DNA of 64,000 nt from Litorimonas sp. (GTDB lineage: Bacteria > Pseudomonadota > Alphaproteobacteria > Caulobacterales > Maricaulaceae). The first letter of the stretch is position 1. Each line of letters begins with the position of its first letter. The notes under the pieces were generated by a model. It saw nothing but the letters and a program-made list of their open reading frames with translations. It did no database searches and was not told the DNA's origin. The stretch spans positions 137,415 through 201,414 of the forward strand of contig JAPYSU010000001.1 in the NCBI GenBank assembly GCA_029936425.1. Reading direction: 5' to 3'. The translations under genes and the position numbers were made by a program. This document shows, piece by piece, positions 44,540 through 52,230 of this stretch.

Positions 44540-45505
44540 TCAAGATTTCCTCAAATCTTCAACATTTTCTAAAAACCACTGATAAGCATGACGTAGGCCT
44601 TCTTCCAAGCGGTATTGAGGGCTCCAGCCCATATTGGACAGTTTTGAGTTATCCATCATCTTCTTTGGCGGGCCATCGGGTTTGGTGAGATCGTGGATAA
44701 TCTCGCCTTCATAGCCCACTACCTTCATAATAGTTTCTGTTAATTCCAAAATAGACACGTCGTCACCGGCGCCGACATTGATGTGTTCATCTTGTGAATA
44801 GTGTTTCATCAGAAACACCAGACCGTCTGCGCAGTCATCGGCGTGCATAAACTCGCGATAGATTTTGCCGGTGCCCCAGATTTCTATTGTCGGTTCATTA
44901 TTTATTTTTGCGTTATGGACCTTTTGAATTATCGCCGGAATGACGTGGGAATTTTCCATGTGAAAATTATCATTCGGGCCGTACAGATTTGTCGGCATGG
45001 CAGAGATAAAGTCGCAACCATATTGAGCGCGATAGGCCTGCGCCGTCATAATCCCGGAAATTTTAGCGATGGCATACCATTGATTTGTCGGCTCCAGAGG
45101 GCCCGTTAATAGCGAGTTTTCCTTAATGGGCTGAGTCGCCATTTTAGGATAAATACAGGAAGAGCCAAGGAAGAGAAGTTTTTCAACCGCGTTTTCATAA
45201 GCAACCTGAATTACATTCGCCGCTATCATTGTATTGAGATAAATGAAATCCGCTGGGAATCTATTATTGGCATGAATGCCACCGACTTTTGCGGCGGCAA
45301 GGAAAATGGCGTCTGGTTTATTTTGGGACACCCATGTTTGAACGGAAGCTTGATCGACTAAATCGACTTCAGTCCTCTCTGTTGTCAGAATGTCTACATT
45401 CTCTTCATTTTGAAGGCGCCGCACAATGGCCGAACCGACCATTCCATTATGTCCGCAAACCCATACCCGTTTACCGGATAGCGAATAAGGTAGGGAATTA
45501 ATCAT
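44540..45505 (-). CDS. fcl: GDP-L-fucose synthase
   Basis: 321 residues. NAD-binding GHNGMVGSAIVRRL, the Ser/Tyr/Lys catalytic set in FLGSSCIYPK and YAIAKISG, and NLYGPNDNFH are the family pattern. Epimerises and reduces GDP-4-keto-6-deoxymannose to GDP-L-fucose. Its start overlaps gmd by eight bases, so the pair is a two-gene operon. Confidence 0.95.
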   Translation of the reverse strand: MINSLPYSLSGKRVWVCGHNGMVGSAIVRRLQNEENVDILTTERTEVDLVDQASVQTWVSQNKPDAIFLAAAKVGGIHANNRFPADFIYLNTMIAANVIQVAYENAVEKLLFLGSSCIYPKMATQPIKENSLLTGPLEPTNQWYAIAKISGIMTAQAYRAQYGCDFISAMPTNLYGPNDNFHMENSHVIPAIIQKVHNAKINNEPTIEIWGTGKIYREFMHADDCADGLVFLMKHYSQDEHINVGAGDDVSILELTETIMKVVGYEGEIIHDLTKPDGPPKKMMDNSKLSNMGWSPQYRLEEGLRHAYQWFLENVEDLRKS

Positions 45506-46565
45506 GTCGCTGATACCGATTCTCTTCAGCTTCGATGACTTTCAAATCACTTTCAACCATATCGGTGACAAGTTCTTTAAACTCAATAGTATGAGACCAG
45601 CCAAGCTTCTCTTTTGCTTTTGACGGGTCAGAGAGAAGTAAGTCCACTTCGGTTGGGCGGAAATAACGGGCGTCGATACGGACGAGGATATCTCCGGTTT
45701 CTGCATTTTTGCCCACCTCGTGAATGCCTTCACCCTCCCAGACGATTTTTACATTTATGTGGGCAAAGGCGAGTTCGACGAATTCTCTTACGGAATGTGT
45801 CTCGCCTGTGCCTAAGACGTAATCATCCGCCTTGTCCTGTTGTAAAATACGCCACATGCCTTCGACATAATCCCGCGCATGACCCCAGTCCCGCTTGGCA
45901 TCAAGGTTTCCGAGATAGATCACATCCTGCAGCTTGTGATGAATGGCGGCGACGGCTCGCGTGATTTTGCGTGTGACAAAGGTTTCACCGCGCAGCGGGC
46001 TTTCATGGTTAAACAAAATGCCGTTAGAGGCGTGTATGCCGTAAGCTTCCCGGTAATTGACCGTAATCCAGTAGGCATAGAGTTTCGCCGCGGCATAGGG
46101 ACTGCGGGGGTAAAACGGCGTCGTTTCAGATTGAGGGGTCTCAACGACTTTTCCGTAAAGCTCGGAGGTCGAGGCCTGATAAAAGCGCGTCGATTGTTCC
46201 ATGCCCAAAATTCGTATCGCTTCCAGAAAACGCAGGACACCGACAGCGTCAGAATTGGCCGTATATTCAGGCGTTTCGAAGCTAACCTGAACATGAGACT
46301 GAGCGCCCAGGTTATAGATCTCGTCCGGTTTGGTTTCCTGAACGATACGAATAATATTTGTCGAGTCCGTCAGGTCTCCATAATGCAAAAAGAAACGGGC
46401 ATCGGGGTCGTGAGGATCAACATAAAGGTGGTCGATTCGGGCGGTGTTGAACGAAGAGGAACGTCTTTTAATGCCGTGAACAATATAGCCTTTATTCAAT
46501 AAAAGCTCGGCCAGATAGGCACCGTCTTGTCCTGTGACACCAGAAATCAGGGCTGTTTTTGTCAT
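45498..46565 (-). CDS. gmd: GDP-mannose 4,6-dehydratase
   Basis: 355 residues. Starts ALISGVTGQDGAYLAELLL; RRSSSFNTARIDHLY, the active-site YAAAKLYAYW and NHESPLRGETFVTRKI are diagnostic. It converts GDP-mannose to GDP-4-keto-6-deoxymannose, the precursor of GDP-L-fucose. Divergent from the mannose-1-phosphate guanylyltransferase that supplies its substrate. Confidence 0.96.
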   Translation of the reverse strand: MTKTALISGVTGQDGAYLAELLLNKGYIVHGIKRRSSSFNTARIDHLYVDPHDPDARFFLHYGDLTDSTNIIRIVQETKPDEIYNLGAQSHVQVSFETPEYTANSDAVGVLRFLEAIRILGMEQSTRFYQASTSELYGKVVETPQSETTPFYPRSPYAAAKLYAYWITVNYREAYGIHASNGILFNHESPLRGETFVTRKITRAVAAIHHKLQDVIYLGNLDAKRDWGHARDYVEGMWRILQQDKADDYVLGTGETHSVREFVELAFAHINVKIVWEGEGIHEVGKNAETGDILVRIDARYFRPTEVDLLLSDPSKAKEKLGWSHTIEFKELVTDMVESDLKVIEAEENRYQRHD

Positions 46566-46723
46566 TTTTATAACTTTTTAAATCTTGTTTGCGCCTATCC
46601 CCAATGTCTCAGGCCTCTAATATGGGGGGGCATTGAATGCAAGACTCCTTTTGCCTTGCGAGTCAGGCTTGCCGTTACTATGCAGGAAGAGATCAAATAT
46701 TGGGCGCAATCGGATTTATTTTT

Positions 46724-47773
46724 ATGGCGATCACTCCAGTAATTATGTCAGGCGGCGCCGGCAGCCGTCTCTGGCCACTCTCTAATGAAGAGAGACCGAA
46801 GCAGTTTCTTCCGCTTATCGGTCCGCAAACAATGCTGGAAGAGACTATAGACCGGCTGAAAACCGACTTATTTGAGCCTATAACGGTTTTGCTGGCCGGC
46901 ACGTCCCAAGCCGACCTTATCCGGCAACAAATGTCCGCAGAAAACTATATGATTATTGGGGAGCCGTGCAGAAGGAACACGGCCGCCGCAGCGGTTGCCG
47001 CCGCCCTGTATGTCAAAGAAAAGAGCCCGGATGATGACCTTCTGCTTTTGGCGCCTGCCGATCACGTGATTACATTTCCGGGAGCGTTTCATAAAGCTGT
47101 CGAGAAAGCGAGCGAGGCGGCCCGCAACGGTTATATCGTCACTTTCGGCATTTATCCCGAGAGCCCGGAGACAGGATATGGCTACATAAAACGCTCAGAA
47201 AGCATTTCCGAAGGCGTTTTTAAAGTTGAGGATTTCAAGGAAAAGCCAGATGAAAAAACGGCTAGGGAGTATTGCGATAGCGGCGAGTTTGACTGGAACT
47301 CCGGGATTTTCCTCTTCTCAGCAGGGAAGTTCCTTCAGGAAGTAGCGCGTTTTGAACCTAAAATACTCGAAGCCGTGCAAGAGGCCTATAACAAGGCGGT
47401 TAGGGCTGGAAATTTGATTGCACTTGATGAAGAGGCTTTTGAGCACGCTCCGTCCAATTCCATCGACTATGCGGTCATGGAGCGCACGGATAAGGCCGCA
47501 GTCGTTCCGTGTAATATCGGTTGGAGCGATTTAGGAAGCTACCGCTCATTATTTGATGTCCGCCAAAAGCTTGAAGTTTCTTGTCATCCCGAAAAAACCC
47601 AACTTTTAGACGCAAAAGACTGTCTCGTCATGTCTGACGGTCCTCAGGTCAATATTGTCGGGTTAGAGAATGTCGGCGTTATTGTGGAAGGAGGCCGCGT
47701 CCTTGTCCTCAATTTAGACGACTCTCAGAAGGTCAAAGACATCGCCGAATTTCATAAAAAACACCCGGACTAA
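46724..47773 (+). CDS. manC: Mannose-1-phosphate guanylyltransferase
   Basis: 349 residues from the ATG at 46724, just before the core; upstream in-frame codons (from 46637) are probably not translated, although no strong Shine-Dalgarno is seen. Nucleotide-binding ITPVIMSGGAGSRLWPLSNE, ERPKQFLPL, FKEKPD and GWSDLGSYRSL match GDP-mannose pyrophosphorylases. It has only the transferase domain, not the C-terminal phosphomannose isomerase of longer ManC/AlgA. Supplies GDP-mannose for the island. Confidence 0.92.
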   Translation: MAITPVIMSGGAGSRLWPLSNEERPKQFLPLIGPQTMLEETIDRLKTDLFEPITVLLAGTSQADLIRQQMSAENYMIIGEPCRRNTAAAAVAAALYVKEKSPDDDLLLLAPADHVITFPGAFHKAVEKASEAARNGYIVTFGIYPESPETGYGYIKRSESISEGVFKVEDFKEKPDEKTAREYCDSGEFDWNSGIFLFSAGKFLQEVARFEPKILEAVQEAYNKAVRAGNLIALDEEAFEHAPSNSIDYAVMERTDKAAVVPCNIGWSDLGSYRSLFDVRQKLEVSCHPEKTQLLDAKDCLVMSDGPQVNIVGLENVGVIVEGGRVLVLNLDDSQKVKDIAEFHKKHPD

Positions 47774-47804
47774 GCCGGGCTTTTCAAAATCTTTAGCGCT
47801 GAAA

Positions 47805-48464
47805 CTAGCTTTCTGATGGCTTGAAGAGACTCTCAAGCGTATGCTCGACCTTTGGCTTTTCGCTCGGCAGAGGGGCGGGTTCGACGGGGGTCAGCGTTTC
47901 GCCGCCTTCTTCCGCATTCGCCGCGTCTTCTTTCGCCTTCTTCTCGGCGGCTTTTTTCACGATCGAGTCCAAATCTATCTGGCTGCAAAGTCCCAGGGAA
48001 ACCGGATCGGTCGGGTTGATCGTGTTAATTTTCCAGTGAGTGCGATCGCGAATGGATTTAATGGTCGGCTTGGTTGTGCCGATCAGTTTGGAAATTTGCG
48101 CGTCGGTCACTTCAGGATGGTAACGGACGAGCCAGGCAATTGCATCCGGACGATCCTGACGACGGGATAAGGGTGTGTAACGCGGTCCCTTTTTCTTTTT
48201 CGTCGGCTGTAACTCGTCTGAATCGAATTTGTTCGGCTTCATTCCGTAATCGGAATCTCTTTCGGCTTTTTCGATTTCCTCTCGGCTGACCTGACCATTG
48301 GCAATAGGGTCTGCGCCGCGAATGCCAGTGGCGACATCTCCGTCAGCAATGCCTTCGACTTCCAGAATGTGAAGTTTACAAAACTCACTAATCTGCTTGA
48401 AGGTCAGTCCTGTATTGTCGATGAGCCAGACGGCCGTGGCTTTGGGCATTAAAATCTGTGTCAT
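47805..48464 (-). CDS. trcR: Cell-cycle transcriptional regulator TrcR (DUF1013)
   Basis: 219 residues. The N terminus MTQILMPKATAVWLIDNTGL, IADGDVATGIRGADPIANGQ and the middle DRPDAIAWLVRYHPEVTDAQ, KLIGTTKPTIKSIRDRTHW are the DUF1013 pattern, seen across alphaproteobacteria. The C-terminal ~50 residues are Lys/Glu/Pro-rich. Linked to CtrA-related cell-cycle control in Caulobacter-type bacteria. A terminator-like hairpin sits in its leader (48491-48514), about 30 bases from the ATG, and GAGG precedes the start. Confidence 0.93.
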   Translation of the reverse strand: MTQILMPKATAVWLIDNTGLTFKQISEFCKLHILEVEGIADGDVATGIRGADPIANGQVSREEIEKAERDSDYGMKPNKFDSDELQPTKKKKGPRYTPLSRRQDRPDAIAWLVRYHPEVTDAQISKLIGTTKPTIKSIRDRTHWKINTINPTDPVSLGLCSQIDLDSIVKKAAEKKAKEDAANAEEGGETLTPVEPAPLPSEKPKVEHTLESLFKPSES

Positions 48465-48490
48465 AACGAGCCTCGTCTAAAAAACAGCCA

Positions 48491-48514
48491 TTAAAAAACC
48501 CCGCTCGGCGGGGT
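48491..48514 (-). terminator. Intrinsic-terminator-like hairpin in the trcR leader
   Basis: Read on the minus strand, ACCCCGC pairs with GCGGGGT around a three-base loop and is followed by six T (48498-48493). It lies between a candidate minus-strand promoter (TTGCAT 48586-48581, TATGTA 48564-48559, 16-base spacer) and the trcR ATG at 48464. No minus-strand gene lies immediately upstream that would need a terminator. Confidence 0.75.
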
Positions 48515-48610
48515 CATTTTGTTCGATTTTGGTCGTTTCCCGCTTTCGAACACCCCTTTACATAGGCTATTACGGTTAAAATGCAAGCTAATAGGGAAGG
48601 TGGGACTGCC

Positions 48611-48802
48611 ATGGATGAAAATGAGACTTTGCGCCAAATCGGGACAGTGAGCCTGGGCGATGAACTTTACGGACTATCTGTCCACGAACTCGAAGACAGA
48701 ATTGAGGCGTTGAGAGGTGAGATAACCCGCACGGAAAAAGAATTGGAGAAAAAGAAAAGCGACCGCAACGCGGCGGATAGCCTGTTCGGAACAAAAAGCT
48801 GA
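48611..48802 (+). CDS. DUF1192 family protein
   Basis: 63 residues from the ATG at 48611. DELYGLSVHELEDRIEALRG then an EITRTEKELEKKKSDRNAAD coiled stretch ending in a FGTKS tail is the DUF1192 pattern, conserved in alphaproteobacteria and often beside DUF1013/DUF1465 genes. Function unknown. Divergent from trcR, and two bases upstream of a 34-codon mini-ORF. Confidence 0.85.
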   Translation: MDENETLRQIGTVSLGDELYGLSVHELEDRIEALRGEITRTEKELEKKKSDRNAADSLFGTKS

Positions 48803-48804
48803 AC

Positions 48805-48909
48805 ATGACAGCTTTATTACTTTTTTTCATACGGGCAGGTGTCTTTGGCGTGGGGCTTGCAAACTTATTCGCAAAGCTTACACCTTGTGCTGAAAAAGAG
48901 ATTCTATGA
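48805..48909 (+). CDS. Candidate 34-residue membrane mini-protein
   Basis: ATG 48805 to TGA 48907-48909 encodes a peptide with one hydrophobic segment (ALLLFFIRAGVFGVGLANLF) and a short charged tail. The start is two bases after the DUF1192 stop, and the stop overlaps the DUF1465 start codon (ATGA, 48906-48909), as in translationally coupled genes. No strong Shine-Dalgarno and no known homologue; coding status is uncertain. Confidence 0.45.
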   Translation: MTALLLFFIRAGVFGVGLANLFAKLTPCAEKEIL

Positions 48910-49481
48910 CCGCCGGACAGCCCCAAGACATATCGAAAACACCGACCCGCCAGACGGTTGGGCTGGACACGTTGACGCCTCAGGCCGAAGCGCGTCTGAT
49001 GGAATTTACCCGTTCCGAGCTTTTCGCCAAAACCTTTCGCGAAGGCATGGATATGGTCGAAGAAACCGCTGCCTATCTGGACGGGCCGGGACGCTACGAA
49101 TCTAAAAAGCTAAAGCGCGACGACGCGCTGACCTATGCAAGTCAGTCCATGCGTCTGACGACCAGGCTCATGCAGGTGGCGAGTTGGCTTTTGGTTCAGC
49201 GCGCTCTGAACGAGAAGGAAATGGAGCTAAATGAGGCGCGGGCCGAAAAATACCGTCTTGTGCCGGAAACGAAATCTGATGAAGAGCTTAGTTTCTCCGA
49301 ACTTGCCAAGACAGCCTATGCTTTGCCATCACGACTGCTCGATCTATTGGCCCGGTCAGAAGCGCTTTATGAGCGGATTACCCGGCTGGATCGTTCGCTA
49401 TACGGCACGATAGCGGCGCAGCAGGGCAACACGGTCGCCGATCAGATTAACCGCTTGGAAGCGGCCTTTGGCCAAGCCTAA
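48906..49481 (+). CDS. DUF1465 family protein
   Basis: 191 residues. FREGMDMVEETAAYLDGPGR, LTYASQSMRLTTRLMQVASW and LLDLLARSEALYERITRLDR match DUF1465, a helical alphaproteobacterial family of unknown function. Residues 1-30 are a variable tail. Third in the DUF1192/mini-ORF/DUF1465 unit, followed by a strong terminator. Confidence 0.87.
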   Translation: MTAGQPQDISKTPTRQTVGLDTLTPQAEARLMEFTRSELFAKTFREGMDMVEETAAYLDGPGRYESKKLKRDDALTYASQSMRLTTRLMQVASWLLVQRALNEKEMELNEARAEKYRLVPETKSDEELSFSELAKTAYALPSRLLDLLARSEALYERITRLDRSLYGTIAAQQGNTVADQINRLEAAFGQA

Positions 49482-49500
49482 CAGTCTTGCCGCTGAAACA

Positions 49501-49528
49501 AAAAAGGCTCCCCTGAGGGAGCCTTTTT
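49501..49528. terminator. Bidirectional terminator between DUF1465 and rpmE
   Basis: AAAAAGGCTCCC pairs with GGGAGCCTTTTT around CTGA. Works for DUF1465 on the plus strand and for rpmE on the minus strand. Confidence 0.93.
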
Positions 49529-49551
49529 CAATTGCGTATGAGGCGTTAAAT

Positions 49552-49773
49552 TTAAACGCCAAATCCGGCAAATTTGTCCTTGAAGCGGGAAACGCGTCCG
49601 CCGCGGTCCATTAACTTCGCATCTCCGCCTGTCCAGGCAGGATGAGTTTTAGAATCGATATCCAGCGCGAGAACGTCGCCTTCTTTGCCCCAGGTAGAGC
49701 GTGTTTCGTAAGTTGAGCCGTCAACCATTTTGACGGTAATCATGTGATAATCGGGATGAGTATTTTTTTTCAT
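49552..49773 (-). CDS. rpmE: 50S ribosomal protein L31
   Basis: 73 residues. MKKNTHPDYHMITVKMVDGS, a SKTHPAWTGG segment and the end DRGGRVSRFKDKFAGFG match alphaproteobacterial L31. The zinc-binding Cys residues of other L31 forms are absent, as is usual in this group. Downstream of the efp-suhB-kdsA unit by 92 bases, and probably has its own promoter. Confidence 0.94.
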   Translation of the reverse strand: MKKNTHPDYHMITVKMVDGSTYETRSTWGKEGDVLALDIDSKTHPAWTGGDAKLMDRGGRVSRFKDKFAGFGV

Positions 49774-49865
49774 TGTCTGGCTCCTTAGCCTCTGGTCACG
49801 GGTTTGCTTTATTGGGTCCCCCGCTCGAAGGGCGCGATATAGTCGAGGGGCGGGCTTGGGTCAAG

Positions 49866-50717
49866 TTAGCCGTTCACGATATTACGTAGTGCCTTCAATT
49901 GGGTCAAAAGGGGACTGGCCGCTGAAACAGGTAAACAACTCGGGGCGTCGCAAAGCGCCGCATCCGGATCTGTATGAAATTCAAGGAATACCCCATCTGC
50001 CCCCGCCGCGACGGCTGATTTTGCGACAATGGCCACGCCTTCACGTCGTCCGCCCGTAGAGGCGCCGCCCGTTCTGGGATCGGCTCCGGGCAGCTGCACC
50101 GCATGGGTGGCATCTATCGTCACCGGCACGCCGAGCTTTTGCATTTCCGGAATAGCCAAGGGATCGACGATCAGATTGTTATATCCAAAACTGACCCCCC
50201 GCTCACACATGATGATGGCATCTGCGTCATATGTTTCGCGGATTTTCGAGATTATATTTTTGCTGTCCCACGGAGCAAGAAATTGCGCTTTTTTGACGTG
50301 GAGGACACTGCCTGTTTCCTTCGCGGCGTCTGCCATCGCGGTCACCAGATCTGTCTGGCGACAGAGAAAAGCCGGCACCTGAATGATGTCGGCGACGGAG
50401 GCCACGGGAAGGGCTTGATCGACCTCGTGGACATCGGTACAGATCGGCACGTTCAACTCGGCTTTAATCGCCGCAAGCATTTCCAGACCTTTTTCAAGAC
50501 CCGGTCCGCGAAAAGACGTGATGGAAGAGCGGTTTGCTTTGTCAAAGCTCGCCTTGAACACATAAGGCAGGCCCAAATCGGCGCAAACAGATTTCAATTC
50601 ACGCCCGATCGTCAACGACTCTTCCAAACTCTCCAATACATTGCATCCGGCTATCACGGCGAGGGGGAGTCCGGAGCCAATAGACCAGTCCGAGGATTTG
50701 AGGGAGACTTTTGACAT
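49866..50717 (-). CDS. kdsA: 3-deoxy-8-phosphooctulonate synthase
   Basis: 283 residues. Condenses phosphoenolpyruvate with arabinose 5-phosphate to Kdo-8-phosphate for LPS core. KASFDKANRSSITSFRGPG, TDVHEVDQALPVA, PAFLCRQTDL, TIDATHAVQLPG and EFHTDPDAALCDAP are typical. The loop IAGCNVLES carries Asn at the position that decides metal dependence, suggesting the metal-independent class. Third gene after efp and the IMPase (11-base gap). Confidence 0.95.
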   Translation of the reverse strand: MSKVSLKSSDWSIGSGLPLAVIAGCNVLESLEESLTIGRELKSVCADLGLPYVFKASFDKANRSSITSFRGPGLEKGLEMLAAIKAELNVPICTDVHEVDQALPVASVADIIQVPAFLCRQTDLVTAMADAAKETGSVLHVKKAQFLAPWDSKNIISKIRETYDADAIIMCERGVSFGYNNLIVDPLAIPEMQKLGVPVTIDATHAVQLPGADPRTGGASTGGRREGVAIVAKSAVAAGADGVFLEFHTDPDAALCDAPSCLPVSAASPLLTQLKALRNIVNG

Positions 50718-50728
50718 AAGGTGAGCTT

Positions 50729-51547
50729 TTAGCCGACACGCTCTTTTAACGGCGCCATCAAGGCGGCGTTAGTGCAGATAATATTGCCCGTCTCAACCAC
50801 ATTTCCGCCTGAGAGGCTTTCGACCTGGCATCCGGCTTCCCGGGCGATGAGAACGCCTGCGGCAATATCCCAAGGGGCGAGGCCGCGTTCCCAGAAACCG
50901 TCATATCGGCCTGCGGCTGTCCAAGCGAGATCAAGTGCGGCAGACCCCAAACGCCTGACTCCGGCGCTGTGGCCCATGACCTGGTGGAGTTCTTTCAGGA
51001 ATTTGGCGTGACCGGGGCGGCCCAAAAACGGGATGCCCGTGGAAAAAAGCGAATCTTGAAAAATGTCACGTTGGGATGGGCGCAGACGGCGATCAGCCCC
51101 GCCGCGCGTGCCGTCATTGATGAAGGCCCCTTTGCCTTTTTCAGCAAAGAACATTTCGTCTGTGATGGGGTTGTAAATCAGTCCGGCGACGATTTCGCGG
51201 GGTTCGCCGTCAATTTCGCGCTCGAGCGCAATAGAAATGGCGAAGTGGGGAATGCCGTGGAGATAATTCGTTGTGCCGTCTAGCGGATCAACAATAAATC
51301 GGTGCGTCTTGTCAGACCCGACAATCTCGCCGCCTTCTTCAAGCAAAAAGCCATAGCCCGGACGATCCCTTTGCAGGTTTTCGACAATAACCTCTTCGGC
51401 TTTTTTATCAGCGCGAGAGACAAAATCCGCTGGGCCTTTTCGGGCGACCTGCAAATGTTCGACTTCGTTGAAATCGCGGATCAAACCGCGCGACGCTTTA
51501 CGCGCCGCCGTTTGCATGACGGTCATTATGGCAGAAAGATTGGCCAT
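50729..51547 (-). CDS. suhB: Inositol monophosphatase family protein (SuhB-like)
   Basis: 272 residues. The metal-binding motif VDPLDGTTNYLHGIPHFAIS, an upstream LLEEGGE, and the C-terminal GLAPWDIAAGVLIAREAG are diagnostic of the IMPase family. Hydrolyses inositol or related phosphates; SuhB members also affect transcription antitermination in E. coli. Two bases after efp, so in the same operon. Confidence 0.93.
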   Translation of the reverse strand: MANLSAIMTVMQTAARKASRGLIRDFNEVEHLQVARKGPADFVSRADKKAEEVIVENLQRDRPGYGFLLEEGGEIVGSDKTHRFIVDPLDGTTNYLHGIPHFAISIALEREIDGEPREIVAGLIYNPITDEMFFAEKGKGAFINDGTRGGADRRLRPSQRDIFQDSLFSTGIPFLGRPGHAKFLKELHQVMGHSAGVRRLGSAALDLAWTAAGRYDGFWERGLAPWDIAAGVLIAREAGCQVESLSGGNVVETGNIICTNAALMAPLKERVG

Positions 51548-51549
51548 GC

Positions 51550-52113
51550 CTAATCTGCCCGTTTGACGTAAGATCCGTCTTCGGTGTTAATGATCAAACG
51601 TTCGCCTTCTCCGACGAAAGGCGGAACCGCTGTCCGGACACCATTGGAGAGAATAGCCGGCTTAAACGAATTTGCGGCTGTCTGGCCCTTGACGACAGGT
51701 TCAGTCTCGGCCACTTCCAGCACGACTTGAGCGGGCAGGGCGATATTAATGGGTCGGTCTTCGTAAAATTCGACTTCAACTTCCATACTGTCAGTGAGAT
51801 AGGCCGCAGAATCGCCAACAAATTCAGATTGCAGGCGGATTTGCTCATAATTTTCGGAATTCATGAAAACGAGCATATCGTCTTCAGCGAAAAGATAAGT
51901 GTGTGGTTTTTGATCAAGGCGAACTTTCTCGACGGTTTCGGCCGCGCGGAAACGTTCATTCAGTTTTCGGCCGTCCAGGATGTTTTTCAACTCGACCTGA
52001 TTAAAGGCGCCGCCTTTTCCAGGCTTAACGGCATTGCATTTAACGGCAATCCACAGAGAGTCCTGATGTTTGATGATATTACCCTGACGGATTTCATTCC
52101 CGTTCATTTTCAT
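51550..52113 (-). CDS. efp: Translation elongation factor P
   Basis: 187 residues, three beta domains. Rescues ribosomes stalled at polyproline. The tip loop KPGKGGAF carries the Lys that is lysylated in some bacteria, and LKNILDGRKLNERFRAAETV and the C-terminal EGERLIINTEDGSYVKRAD are typical. First gene of efp-suhB-kdsA. Starts MKMNGNEIRQG; a second ATG two codons in is possible. Confidence 0.96.
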   Translation of the reverse strand: MKMNGNEIRQGNIIKHQDSLWIAVKCNAVKPGKGGAFNQVELKNILDGRKLNERFRAAETVEKVRLDQKPHTYLFAEDDMLVFMNSENYEQIRLQSEFVGDSAAYLTDSMEVEVEFYEDRPINIALPAQVVLEVAETEPVVKGQTAANSFKPAILSNGVRTAVPPFVGEGERLIINTEDGSYVKRAD

Positions 52114-52159
52114 GAGGTACTCTTTCTTTCGCTAGACGATGACCCGCGTGACTTATCAG

Positions 52160-52193
52160 GCAAAAGAAAAAGGAGCAAGCGAGGCTTGCTCCT
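52160..52193 (-). terminator. Terminator of the ABC-peptidase operon
   Basis: On the minus strand AGGAGCAAGC pairs with GCTTGCTCCT over a CTC loop and is followed by TTTTCTTTT. It lies 38 bases after the stop of the ABC-M1 gene (52231). Confidence 0.93.
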
Positions 52194-52230
52194 CTGAGTG
52201 TTTAAAGTGCCTTCTTGATAGGGCCGCTTT

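Noticed and set aside
46637..46723. N-terminal extension of the mannose-1-phosphate guanylyltransferase
   Set aside because: The 29 extra residues do not match the family, and the core begins exactly at the ATG at 46724.
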